Positions 52,726-61,149 of a stretch of 64,000 nucleotides of DNA are shown here, one piece after another. Each line of letters begins with the position of its first letter. Positions within the stretch are counted from its first letter, which is position 1. The notes below the pieces were generated by a model, which saw only the letters and a program-made list of their open reading frames with translations, had not been told where the DNA came from and did not search any database. Position numbers and translations under genes: made by a program. Source of the stretch: Arthrobacter alpinus (lineage in GTDB: Bacteria; Actinomycetota; Actinomycetes; Actinomycetales; Micrococcaceae); assembly GCF_001445575.1 (NCBI RefSeq), contig NZ_CP013200.1:620001-684000 (forward strand), written 5' to 3'.

Positions 52726-53319
52726 CTACAGTGAGTTTGCTGCCGGTTGGATCAGGTCCATCGCGGTGCGCCCGTTGGCTCGCTCGCCGATGGCAGTAAA
52801 CTTCCAGCCGTCGCCTTCGCGAGAAACCTTGGCCATGATCATGGCGGTGTGGGTGCCTGAATCTGTCAGCTGGAAACGCGCAACTTCGGGGGCGCCAGCC
52901 GTTGAATCGTCAACGAGGCGGCAAAATGCGTTCTCCACCAGGTCAAAGGTCTGGCGGCTGTAGCTGCTGATAACAAACACGATCTGGGCTACTGCTGGGG
53001 AAACCTTGGACAGGTCAACCAGGATGGTTTCGTCGTCCCCGTCGCCTTCGCCGGTCAGGTTGTCACCGGTGTGCTGGGTGGAGCCGTCTTTGCTCTTGAG
53101 TTGGTTGAAGAACACCGTGTCAAGGGCCTTGCCGGAGCCGTCGAAGAAGATGGCCGAGGCGTCCAAGTCAACGTCAGCAGCCTTCTTTAGTCCACCAAAT
53201 AGGCCACGCTTGACCGGTGCTGCAGAGTCCCAACCGAGACCCATCCGCACGCGGGTGAGGGCTCCGCCGTCGTTCTTCTTCAGTGAAAGGGCCTGGCCCT
53301 TTTGCAAACTAAGTCCCAT
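52726..53319 (-). CDS. TerD family protein (TerZ/TerE-like)
   Basis: This is a 197-residue protein that opens MGLSLQKGQALSLKKND. It carries an insertion (KRGLFGGLKKAADVD) absent from the neighbouring copies, then GDNLTGEGDGDDETILVDL, so metal-binding acids are kept. The C-terminal GDGWKFTAIGERANG departs from the usual GQGY ending. It resembles the TerZ/TerX-type paralogs of the family. AAGGAG lies 9 bases before the ATG. It is the first TerD gene after DUF475. Confidence 0.9.
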   Translation of the reverse strand: MGLSLQKGQALSLKKNDGGALTRVRMGLGWDSAAPVKRGLFGGLKKAADVDLDASAIFFDGSGKALDTVFFNQLKSKDGSTQHTGDNLTGEGDGDDETILVDLSKVSPAVAQIVFVISSYSRQTFDLVENAFCRLVDDSTAGAPEVARFQLTDSGTHTAMIMAKVSREGDGWKFTAIGERANGRTAMDLIQPAANSL

Positions 53320-53367
53320 AACGTTTAGCTCCTTGTTAATTAGGTGTGGAAAAGCTGGGGTTTGATG

Positions 53368-54483
53368 CTAGCTGGTGAGCTGGCCGACCTTGAGTTCAGC
53401 TGCCGCGGCACGCTTGTTTCGAACAATGGATGACAGGAACGCGGCGCCAATGAAGACGACGCCGATAATTCCTGTAATGACCTCATTGACCTCGATGCTG
53501 ATGGTCAAGAGCAGGATAATGGAGAGCGCGCCAATGGCCCAGTGTGCACCATGGTCGAGGTATTCGAAGTCATCGAGGGTTCCTTCGCGAACTAGGAAAA
53601 CCGTCAATGAGCGGACGAAGATGGCGCCGATCAGGCCGAGGCCAAGGGCGATGATGATGGGGTCGGAGGTGATGGCGAAGGCGCCAATGACGCCGTCGAA
53701 CGAGAACGACGCGTCAATCACTTCCAGATACAGGAACAGCATGAAAGCGGCCTTGCCCACGGCCTTACCGACGCCCTTATTGGACTTCTTGGCAATTTTT
53801 GTCGCCTCGGCGTCGATATCTTCAGCGTCGAAATCACCGTCGCCGTCGACGTCGAACAGCTCACCCAGGCCGTTTACAAGCATGTAGGTGACCATGCCCA
53901 AGATGCCAGCGATCAGAACGTCGATTTCCTTGCCGGGGCGGACCATGGCGGCGGAGGCCACCAGGATGAGCAGGGCAATAACCATGGCGGCGCCGTGTAG
54001 ACGACCAATGAAAGCAAGCGGTTTTTCGAGCCACTTGAGCCAGTGAATTTCGCGTTCTTCGAACATGAAGTCAAGGAAGAGCATCAGCAGGAAAACGCCG
54101 CCAAAGGCTGCGATTTGCGGGTGGGCGTCGTGCAGCAGGTAGGCGTAGCTACCTTCTGTGTGGATGTCACCCTTTTCCAATGCCAGCTGAATGGCTTGGA
54201 CAGGGTTGAGGTTGGCGGTGACGCCCACAATCAACAACGGGAAGGCAACGCGCATACCCACTACGGCGATCAGAATACCGACCGTCAAGAACATTTTTTG
54301 CCAGAACGCGCTCATCTTTTCCAAGATGCGCGCGTTGACCACGGCATTGTCAAAGCTGAGGCTGATTTCCAGAACGCCGAGGATGGCACAGAGGATGAGC
54401 GCTTCGATGCCGCCGTAGAGGAAGGCGACCACAAGTGCCACTGCGGTGATCGCGAAAGACCATCCGAAAGTTTTCATGAACAC
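53368..54483 (-). CDS. DUF475/TerC-like membrane protein
   Basis: This is a 371-residue membrane protein with eight to ten helices, of the DUF475 branch of TerC-like proteins. LEISLSFDNAVVNARIL and LYLEVIDASFSFDGVIGAFA are the paired acidic helices typical of TerC. A cytoplasmic loop contains an EF-hand-like DVDGDGDFDAEDID. The GTG at 54483 has GAGGAG 11 bases upstream; the ATG two codons later lies too far from it. It is the first gene of the ter set. In related systems TerC anchors Ter complexes to the membrane and handles metal ions. Confidence 0.9.
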   Translation of the reverse strand: MFMKTFGWSFAITAVALVVAFLYGGIEALILCAILGVLEISLSFDNAVVNARILEKMSAFWQKMFLTVGILIAVVGMRVAFPLLIVGVTANLNPVQAIQLALEKGDIHTEGSYAYLLHDAHPQIAAFGGVFLLMLFLDFMFEEREIHWLKWLEKPLAFIGRLHGAAMVIALLILVASAAMVRPGKEIDVLIAGILGMVTYMLVNGLGELFDVDGDGDFDAEDIDAEATKIAKKSNKGVGKAVGKAAFMLFLYLEVIDASFSFDGVIGAFAITSDPIIIALGLGLIGAIFVRSLTVFLVREGTLDDFEYLDHGAHWAIGALSIILLLTISIEVNEVITGIIGVVFIGAAFLSSIVRNKRAAAAELKVGQLTS

Positions 54484-54650
54484 GTGCTGACAAGCTCCTC
54501 AAGAGATCCCAAGAACTGCAACAGAACCAGGATTTAGTCGATCTGGATTCGGTCCCACGAAGCCTCACGGCGCGGGCCCGGATTGTTCAAACTCAATTAT
54601 CTCCATTCACGCTACATATTCCTAATGGTTGGCCTTTCCAAAAGGTTCCC

Positions 54651-54676
54651 GTTTGTCACCGAAACTAGTGACAAAC
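54651..54676. promoter_or_regulatory. Perfect 9-bp dyad between divergent ter set and small membrane gene
   Basis: GTTTGTCAC is followed, after 8 bases, by GTGACAAAC. The dyad lies in the 215-base region between the DUF475 and small-membrane-protein genes, where promoters of both should be. This is the size and symmetry of a repressor operator. No regulator gene is next to it. Confidence 0.5.
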
Positions 54677-54698
54677 ATATTGCCTGGTACCACTGACA

Positions 54699-55073
54699 TT
54701 GGGTGTGTGGTGGAGTGTGGGTTGGCGTCCTGCGCTGAGCGTGGGCGTCCGGGGCGCCGCCATTGGTGCCGTGCTGGTCATTTCCGTCTTGGCCGTTGTG
54801 GGCGCTGTTGATCTGGCCCAAGCCATCCCGAATATTTCCTTCAGCGTTGGCCCGGGATGGTGGCTGGTGCTTGCATTTGGCATTGGCGCCGTGGCCTGGT
54901 CTTTCGCCATGGTGGGCCACGCATCGGCCCGAACTCGCGGAGTGGCAAAGACACGCAATGGTGCGGCCGTCAGCACCGTTCAGGCGCCCATTGCCCCCTC
55001 CACTGTTCCTGGGGCGTGGAACCCGGCTGGCCCGCAAACGTACGTCAACCAGAAGAGTCCGTGGGAACGCTGA
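54699..55073 (+). CDS. Small two-helix membrane protein
   Basis: This is a protein of about 124 residues with two membrane helices (ALSVGVRGAAIGAVLVISVLA and a WWLVLAFGIGAVAWSFAMVG segment) and a polar C-terminus ending in QKSPWER. The start is uncertain: TTG at 54699, or GTG at 54705 or 54717, none with a good Shine-Dalgarno site. The frame ends 91 bases before the nuclease gene. The protein is not recognised. Its position facing the ter set across the dyad suggests shared control. Confidence 0.55.
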   Translation: MGVWWSVGWRPALSVGVRGAAIGAVLVISVLAVVGAVDLAQAIPNISFSVGPGWWLVLAFGIGAVAWSFAMVGHASARTRGVAKTRNGAAVSTVQAPIAPSTVPGAWNPAGPQTYVNQKSPWER

Positions 55074-55164
55074 TAGGGCGCCCTGTTCGTAAAAAAGTCA
55101 CACAGCAACAACAGCAATCCCACAACTATTGTGCAGCAACCATAACGCGGAGGACCCCGAGAAC

Positions 55165-56280
55165 ATGAACGAGATTTCCTTGGATGCCAAGGGCCAGATC
55201 AGGCTCAACGTTTTGCTCCGATGGGCGGCGGAGATGGCTCAGGCCGGACGCCAAGTACCCGATGCCAGCCATCTGGAAGTCATTGCCCACACAAGGGTTG
55301 TCGCCATTGAAGGAGCAGGCGCAGCCATTGTTGACATGTGGGAGCCAGCCATCAGCTGGATGCTCAAACAGGCCGCTTTTGGTGTCACAGACCCGTACCT
55401 TCACCTGCCAGAGGAGCTGCTGCGCCCGGAAGGCAGCGAACCGGCGCAGGCCGCCGTCGTACTTGTAGAAGTACCCGCTGAGGTGAGCGAACAACCCGCC
55501 GCTCCAGAGCCGGTTGCGTCCGCCCCGGCAGCCGCGAGTCAGCCGGCAGCCCATCAAACACTGCCTAAAGTGGCACCAGCGTCCCGAGTCCCCAAGTGGG
55601 AGCTCACGGCGATTGATCAGGTTCACGAGGCCATCAAGCGGTACCTCAAGCCATTGGAGGCGCTGCGGGCTCGTGATGCCAACGAAGGCGACACGCGCAT
55701 GGTGGTGACCGACATGCTCTGTGAGGGCTTGGACTATGACAAGTTCAAGGACCTCACCACCGAATACATGGTGAAGCAGGACTTTGCTGACTACGGGGTT
55801 CGGATCGACAAGCAGCTGGTGGCCTTCATCGAGGTCAAGCGGATCAGCCAGAAACTCAATGAGCGCCACCTTCGCCAGGTGCTGATGTACGCGGTGAATG
55901 AGGGCGTGGAATGGATGGTTCTGACCAACGGTGCCGTGTGGCAGGCGTACCATCTGACCGGTGGGCTGCCCGTGGTGGTGGACATGGTGTTTGAGGTAGA
56001 TCTATTGGGGCCGGCCACAATTGCTGAGAAGACCGAGCTGATGTTCCTGCTGCATAAGGAGGCGCTGAAGCGCCGGCGGATTGATGAATTGTGGCGGCAT
56101 CGTGCGGCCACCGAACCGGGAGCGCTGCTGGATGTGATCCTCTCCGACGCCATGTTGGATGAGCTACGCAAGGAAGTGCGCCGCAAGACCGGCATCGCCA
56201 CCACGGCACAGGCGTTGAGCGAGGTGATCCGCACCGAGATTGTGGATCCAAAGCTCTTGGCCAAGCGGTTCAAGCCGTAA
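55165..56280 (+). CDS. Orphan HsdR_N-type restriction nuclease domain protein
   Basis: This is a 371-residue cytosolic protein. The first 110 residues form a small helical domain (LNVLLRWAAEMAQAG) rich in hydrophobics, then a Pro/Ala-rich linker. The C-terminal half resembles the type I restriction HsdR N-terminal domain: a PD-(D/E)XK pattern with DYGVRIDKQLVAFIEVKR, followed by MLMYAVNEGVEWMVLTNG. No methylase, specificity or motor subunit is nearby. GGAGG lies 11 bases before the ATG. Ter-associated DNA-processing nucleases have been proposed in the literature, so a link to the ter set is possible but unproven. Confidence 0.75.
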   Translation: MNEISLDAKGQIRLNVLLRWAAEMAQAGRQVPDASHLEVIAHTRVVAIEGAGAAIVDMWEPAISWMLKQAAFGVTDPYLHLPEELLRPEGSEPAQAAVVLVEVPAEVSEQPAAPEPVASAPAAASQPAAHQTLPKVAPASRVPKWELTAIDQVHEAIKRYLKPLEALRARDANEGDTRMVVTDMLCEGLDYDKFKDLTTEYMVKQDFADYGVRIDKQLVAFIEVKRISQKLNERHLRQVLMYAVNEGVEWMVLTNGAVWQAYHLTGGLPVVVDMVFEVDLLGPATIAEKTELMFLLHKEALKRRRIDELWRHRAATEPGALLDVILSDAMLDELRKEVRRKTGIATTAQALSEVIRTEIVDPKLLAKRFKP

Positions 56281-56325
56281 CGCGAGGGTTCGGCTGGGCG
56301 GTTTGCCCCACGTAAACTTGAGCGC

Positions 56326-57360
56326 ATGAACCACCATTTGGCACAAAACGTTGTCCCTGCAGCTGCGACCGCGCTTCCCAAGGCCGAGCTGCACTTGCAT
56401 ATTGAGGGCACGCTCGAGCCTGAATTGATTCTGGCTCTGGCGGCTCGCAATGGCATCACGCTGCCGTTCCCAACGCTGGAAGCGCTGCGGGAGCAGTATG
56501 AGTTCACCGATCTGCAGTCGTTCCTGAACCTGTATTACGCCGACATGGCCGTGTTGATCACTGAGGCTGATTTTGCGGACATGACCCGGGCATACCTGGC
56601 ACGTGCAAAGGAAGCCGGTGTCCGCCATGCCGAGATTATGTTTGATCCCCAGGCTCATGTTGCTCGCGGAGTGGAACTTTCGACGGCGGTCAACGGCATT
56701 GCCGTGGCCCTCGCCTCAAGCGAGGCGGACTTTGGTATCACGACCGGATTGATCGCTGCGTTCTTGCGCGATGAGTCGCAGGAATCGGCGATTTCCGTTC
56801 TGGATCAGTTGTTGGCCATGAATGCTCCCATCATCGGAATCGGCCTGGACTCGGCCGAGGTGGGCAATCCGCCGTCGAAGTTCATCCGCTTGTTCAAACG
56901 TGCCGCAGAAGCAGGGCTGCGACTGGTAGCCCACGCCGGCGAAGAGGGCCCGCCCAGCTACGTTGAAGACGCGTTGAACCTGCTTGGTGTGGAGCGGATC
57001 GACCATGGCATTAGGGCCGTGGAAGATAAATTTCTGGTCAAGCGGCTGGTGGCTGAGCAGATTCCGTTGACGGTCTGCCCGCTGTCCAACGTGCGGCTGC
57101 GCGCCGTGGACACCCTGGCCGCCCACCCGCTGCCGCAGATGATTGCGGCGGGACTGAACGTCTGCGTCAACTCCGACGATCCGGCGTATTTTGGCGGGTA
57201 CGTGGGCGCCAACTTTGATGCACTGGTAGCCGAGTTTGCATGGGACGCCGCCACGGTGGAAAAGTTGGCCGCCAACTCCATCCGCTCCTCCTTTGCCTCT
57301 GACGAGCGGAAGCAGATACTGCTGGATGAACTTGCTGCTTGGCGTGCCGCGCAGGACTGA
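56326..57360 (+). CDS. Adenosine deaminase family protein, probably adenine deaminase
   Basis: This is a metal-dependent amidohydrolase of 344 residues. Zinc ligands are in ELHLHIEGTLEPE (His23, His25), RLVAHAGEEGP and NSDDPAYFGGYV. The HIEGTLEPE and DDPAYFGGY sequences are those of the adenine deaminase (AAH1/ADE-type) branch of the adenosine deaminase family, more than of true adenosine deaminase. The reaction would be adenine to hypoxanthine plus ammonia. It stands alone, 45 bases after the nuclease gene, and could be co-transcribed with it. Confidence 0.86.
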   Translation: MNHHLAQNVVPAAATALPKAELHLHIEGTLEPELILALAARNGITLPFPTLEALREQYEFTDLQSFLNLYYADMAVLITEADFADMTRAYLARAKEAGVRHAEIMFDPQAHVARGVELSTAVNGIAVALASSEADFGITTGLIAAFLRDESQESAISVLDQLLAMNAPIIGIGLDSAEVGNPPSKFIRLFKRAAEAGLRLVAHAGEEGPPSYVEDALNLLGVERIDHGIRAVEDKFLVKRLVAEQIPLTVCPLSNVRLRAVDTLAAHPLPQMIAAGLNVCVNSDDPAYFGGYVGANFDALVAEFAWDAATVEKLAANSIRSSFASDERKQILLDELAAWRAAQD

Positions 57361-57382
57361 CTGTCTGCCTTATTCGGGCTTC

Positions 57383-57421
57383 TAGCCTTCCGGCCGCCCG
57401 GAATGCGCGGCCCTAGGGCTA
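57383..57421. terminator. Hairpin between convergent genes
   Basis: The arms TAGCC and GGCTA enclose an inner stem GGCCGC/GCGGCC. It lies between the convergent deaminase and LysE-type exporter genes, where termination in both directions is expected. The structure is imperfect, so the call is moderate. Confidence 0.45.
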
Positions 57422-57429
57422 TTGAATGG

Positions 57430-58167
57430 TTAGCCTCGGGCGAGCAGATCCCCGGCCACTTGCGTGACGGGGCCCACCTGCTCGATAAGCAGGATGGTGC
57501 CCAGTGCACACATGATGATGCCGCTGGTCAGTGTCACCCCGCGGGCCGCTGCTGGACGTGAACGCAGCAGCTTCCGTGCGCCGACTGCCACAAGCGAGTA
57601 GATGACGGCGGTCATGGCGACGAAGGACAGCCCCAGAACTGCAGACTGAAGAGGCACCGAAAACGCAGCGTCTGCCCTGATGAACTGCGGGGTGAGGGCA
57701 ACGAACAGCAGCAGCCCTTTGGGGTTGATGCTGCTGGTGCCAAAACCTTGCAGGAACGGTCCCCATGCTGAGTCGGGTTTGCCGACTGAGGAATCTTCAG
57801 GGGTCAAGCCATCGGCGGGCATGGCGTTTCCCGCAGCGGCGTTCACGGGCAGTTCACCGTTGGGTCCCACGGTGACAAAACCGGCGCGTCGCCATGATCT
57901 GGTGGTCATGAATCCGAGCCACAAAAGGTAGAGGGCCCCGGCAATTGTCAGCCACAACAACAGGCTCGGCATGGCTGCCATGAGGGCCGCGATTCCGGCC
58001 GCAAGCAAGACGGTGTGCAGGACGTAGCCGCCACACAACCCCGCAATAGCAGGGATAAAGCTGCGTTTTCCTAGGCCGGAAGAGATCGCAAAAGCCCAAT
58101 CCGGCCCGGGCGTGCAGCTCAGGGTGATGGCGACAATGAGGAAGCCTACGAGTGCCTGCGGTTCCAT
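57430..58167 (-). CDS. LysE/RhtB family amino acid exporter
   Basis: This is a 245-residue membrane exporter with about six helices. FLIVAITLSCTPGPDWAFAI and the later GFGTSSINPKGLLLFVALTPQF are the RhtB/LysE marks. A cytoplasmic loop of about 40 residues between helices 3 and 4 is longer than usual. I use the ATG giving MEPQALVGF. The gene is divergent from an Lrp-type regulator gene 119 bases away, which probably controls it. The exported amino acid is not predictable. Confidence 0.88.
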   Translation of the reverse strand: MEPQALVGFLIVAITLSCTPGPDWAFAISSGLGKRSFIPAIAGLCGGYVLHTVLLAAGIAALMAAMPSLLLWLTIAGALYLLWLGFMTTRSWRRAGFVTVGPNGELPVNAAAGNAMPADGLTPEDSSVGKPDSAWGPFLQGFGTSSINPKGLLLFVALTPQFIRADAAFSVPLQSAVLGLSFVAMTAVIYSLVAVGARKLLRSRPAAARGVTLTSGIIMCALGTILLIEQVGPVTQVAGDLLARG

Positions 58168-58238
58168 GATGCTCCTGCTGCTGGGGTTGGTGGTGAACAT
58201 TGCTGCTTGTCTACGGCAAGCTTAGGGAAAAAGAAGAC

Positions 58239-58267
58239 ATAAGTGCTTACCTTTTTTGCCACTAAAT
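58239..58267. promoter_or_regulatory. Candidate Lrp operator between divergent exporter and Lrp genes
   Basis: ATAAGTGCTTAC is separated by a T-rich core from GCCACTAAAT, an imperfect inverted pair (TAAGTG against CACTAA). AT-rich dyads of this length are typical Lrp/AsnC sites. It sits 20 bases before the Lrp gene. Confidence 0.35.
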
Positions 58268-58286
58268 ACGGTGTTGGCGATAAGAT

Positions 58287-58748
58287 ATGTCTGTGATTGA
58301 TGCCATTGATAAAGAAATTTTGCGCACACTCCAAAATGATGGCCGGATGAGCGCAACGGCGTTGGCCGCCGAGGTGGGCCTGACGGTTGCGCCGTGCCAT
58401 CGCCGGCTGAAGGATTTGGAGGCGTCGGGGGCCATTAGTGGTTACCGGGCCATCATCGACCCGGCCGCGGTCGGCTTGGGCTTTGAGGCGTTGGTGTTCG
58501 TGACCTTGGCGCGTGTTGACCGGTCGACGCTTGACGAGTTCGAAGCTCAGGTCTGTGCCAATACGCGCATCACCTCGGCTCAGCGACTTTTTGGCGATCC
58601 TGACTACATTTTGAAAGTCATGGCCAAGGACCTCAGCGACTATCAACAGTGCTTCGACAACGAGCTCACGATGCTTCCTGGCGTACAACGGGTCAGTTCT
58701 ACCCTTGTCATGAAGAACCTGAAACCAGGCTCAGGCCTGCCACTATAA
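58287..58748 (+). CDS. Lrp/AsnC family transcriptional regulator
   Basis: This is a 153-residue regulator. The N-terminal helix-turn-helix is LRTLQNDGRMSATALAAEV followed by RLKDLEASG, and the C-terminal RAM ligand domain contains FGDPDYILKVMAKDLSDY. Proteins of this type bind amino acids and control exporters and catabolic genes. The divergent RhtB/LysE exporter is the obvious target. The lutA gene starts 68 bases downstream on the same strand, and control of lactate genes cannot be excluded. Confidence 0.9.
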   Translation: MSVIDAIDKEILRTLQNDGRMSATALAAEVGLTVAPCHRRLKDLEASGAISGYRAIIDPAAVGLGFEALVFVTLARVDRSTLDEFEAQVCANTRITSAQRLFGDPDYILKVMAKDLSDYQQCFDNELTMLPGVQRVSSTLVMKNLKPGSGLPL

Positions 58749-58816
58749 CGCGTTTTTTGGGCAAGTTAGGGTGTGGTCAGTCCACATTGAATGTGTTTTG
58801 CCCTACAGTGGAGATC

Positions 58817-59614
58817 ATGAAAATTGCGCTCTTCGCCACCTGCATCGTTGATGCCATGTACCCGCGCACGGCACAGGCCACCGTCTCCCTTCTGGAGCGG
58901 CTCGGACACGAGGTTGTGTTCCCGGCCGGGCAGGCCTGCTGCGGGCAAATGCACGTCAACTCCGGCTACTTTAAGGAAGCCCACGCCGTTGTGGCCAACC
59001 ATGTTGAAGCCTTCGACACGGATGACTACGACGTCGCAGTGGCGCCTTCGGGTTCCTGCGTAGCCAGCGTGAAGCACCAGCATGAGATGGTGGCACGCCG
59101 TTGCGGAGATGCGGGACTTGAGGCTAGGGCCGCCAAAGTTGGCGCCAAAACCTACGAGCTATCCCAATTGCTGACAGATGTTCTGGGCATCACGAACGCG
59201 GCTGAACAGCTGGGTTCGTACTTCCCGCACAAGGTTACTTATCATCCGAGTTGCCATGGGATGCGACTGTTGCGGTTGGAGGACAGGCAGTTGAATTTGC
59301 TGGCGAGTGTGGGTGGTATCCAGATGGTGGAGTTGCCACAAGCCGATCAGTGCTGCGGCTTCGGTGGCACGTTCTCGATGAAGAATGCTGATGTTTCTTC
59401 CGCCATGAACGCTGATAAGGCTGCGAACATTTGCGGCACCGGCGCCGAACTGTGCTCCGGCGGCGACGCCAGTTGCCTGCTGCACATTGGCGGCGGGCTC
59501 TCCCGTCAGGGTAGTGAGGTAGGGACCCTGCACTTTGCCGAGATTCTGGCGAGCACCTTTGCAAACCCCGTAACAGTCACCGGCGACGTTAAATTAGCAG
59601 GGAGCAAGCGATGA
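58817..59614 (+). CDS. lutA: Lactate utilisation Fe-S subunit LutA
   Basis: This 265-residue iron-sulfur protein contains two CCG-type motifs: AGQACCGQMHVNSGY and QADQCCGFGGTFS, which define the LutA/GlpC-like family. With LutB and LutC it oxidises L-lactate to pyruvate. The ATG giving MKIALFATC is used because the longer frame would overlap the Lrp gene. The stop overlaps the lutB start by 4 bases (ATGA). Confidence 0.92.
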   Translation: MKIALFATCIVDAMYPRTAQATVSLLERLGHEVVFPAGQACCGQMHVNSGYFKEAHAVVANHVEAFDTDDYDVAVAPSGSCVASVKHQHEMVARRCGDAGLEARAAKVGAKTYELSQLLTDVLGITNAAEQLGSYFPHKVTYHPSCHGMRLLRLEDRQLNLLASVGGIQMVELPQADQCCGFGGTFSMKNADVSSAMNADKAANICGTGAELCSGGDASCLLHIGGGLSRQGSEVGTLHFAEILASTFANPVTVTGDVKLAGSKR

Positions 59615-61149
59615 GCAGTAATACTTTTTTGGGCATGCCTTCGCTGCCTGTTTTTGGTCACGGCAACCTCAACGCGACCGAGCCGTTCCCGAAGGCCGCA
59701 CACCGTGAACTCGGCAACGAGCAGCTGCGCGCTAATCTGGGCCATGCCACCCACACCATTCGGGATAAGCGCCTGAAGGTTGTTGCCGAGCTTCCCGACT
59801 GGGAACAGATGCGTGACGCTGGCAGTGCCATCAAGAACGCGACCATGGCGAATCTGCCAGCCCTGTTGGATCAGTTCGAGGCGAACTTTACGGCCCGGGG
59901 TGGCATTATTCACTGGGCGCGGGACGCTCAGGAAGCCAATGAGATTGTCACTGCCCTCATTCGTGAGACCGGTGAAACTGAAGTGGTCAAGGTCAAGTCC
60001 ATGGCTACCCAGGAAATCGGTCTTAATGAGTATCTGGAAGAGCAGGGCATCGCGGCCTTTGAAACGGATCTGGCCGAGCTGATCGTGCAGCTGGATCATG
60101 ATAAACCCAGTCATATTCTGGTTCCGGCGATTCATAAGAACCGTAGTCAGGTCCGCGAGATTTTCCTGCGGGAGATGCCTGTGGTGGATCCGAACCTCAC
60201 GGACGAGCCGGCTCGTTTGGCTGAGGCTGCGCGCACGCATTTGCGCAAGAAGTTTCTCTCCGCGAAGGTGGCCGTTTCTGGTGCGAACTTCGGCCTGGCC
60301 GATACGGGGACATTGACGGTGGTGGAGTCTGAGGGTAACGGCCGCATGTGCCTGACCCTGCCGGAAACCCTCATCACGGTCATGGGCATTGAAAAGCTAC
60401 TGCCCACCTGGCAGGACCTTGAAGTCTTCATGCAGTTGCTGCCGCGGTCTTCCACGGGGGAGCGGATGAACCCGTACACCTCACTGTGGACCGGTGTTAC
60501 CCCCGGTGATGGGCCGCAGAACGTGCACCTGGTCATGTTGGATAACGGCCGCACGGCCGCCTTAGCTGATGAATACGGGCGCACAGCGCTGAACTGCATT
60601 CGCTGCTCGGCGTGTATGAATGTGTGTCCTGTGTATGAACGCACGGGCGGGCACGCGTACGGTTCCACCTACCCTGGGCCGATTGGTGCGATTCTTTCCC
60701 CGTTGATGACAGGGATTAAGAGCGAGGAAAACAGCTCTCTGCCGTATGCTTCGTCCCTGTGTGGGGCGTGTTTTGATGCGTGCCCGGTGAAGATTAACAT
60801 CCCGGAAATCCTGGTCCACCTGCGCGGTGAGGACGTTGATTCCAAACGCTCCAAGGTCAAGATCCCTACCCAGATGGATCTGATGATGAAGGGCGCCGAA
60901 TGGGCATTCTCCAAAGGCTCGCATCTGGGCTTGTTGGAAAAGGGCTTACCCCTAGGCAAGCTCGCTGCCGGGCGCGCCAAAGTCATCAAACGGCTGCCCG
61001 GCATCGCTGGCGGCTGGACGCAAAGTAGGGATATCCCGGCCCCGCCCAGCCAGTCGTTCCGCCAATGGTGGGACAAGGATCACCAGCCAAGTGCCGCCGT
61101 CGTACCTGGCACGGGTACCTCAAACAGCAGCGAAGGGGAGCAGGCATGA
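59611..61149 (+). CDS. lutB: Lactate utilisation Fe-S flavoprotein-like subunit LutB
   Basis: This is a 512-residue protein of the lactate oxidation complex. An N-terminal LUD domain spans about residues 60-310, followed by a ferredoxin-like domain with two 4Fe-4S clusters, CIRCSACMNVCPVYERTGG and LCGACFDACPVKI. The C-terminal tail is Ser/Pro-rich and ends in NSSEGEQA. It overlaps lutA and lutC by 4 bases at each end, so the three subunits are made together. Confidence 0.93.
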   Translation: MSSNTFLGMPSLPVFGHGNLNATEPFPKAAHRELGNEQLRANLGHATHTIRDKRLKVVAELPDWEQMRDAGSAIKNATMANLPALLDQFEANFTARGGIIHWARDAQEANEIVTALIRETGETEVVKVKSMATQEIGLNEYLEEQGIAAFETDLAELIVQLDHDKPSHILVPAIHKNRSQVREIFLREMPVVDPNLTDEPARLAEAARTHLRKKFLSAKVAVSGANFGLADTGTLTVVESEGNGRMCLTLPETLITVMGIEKLLPTWQDLEVFMQLLPRSSTGERMNPYTSLWTGVTPGDGPQNVHLVMLDNGRTAALADEYGRTALNCIRCSACMNVCPVYERTGGHAYGSTYPGPIGAILSPLMTGIKSEENSSLPYASSLCGACFDACPVKINIPEILVHLRGEDVDSKRSKVKIPTQMDLMMKGAEWAFSKGSHLGLLEKGLPLGKLAAGRAKVIKRLPGIAGGWTQSRDIPAPPSQSFRQWWDKDHQPSAAVVPGTGTSNSSEGEQA

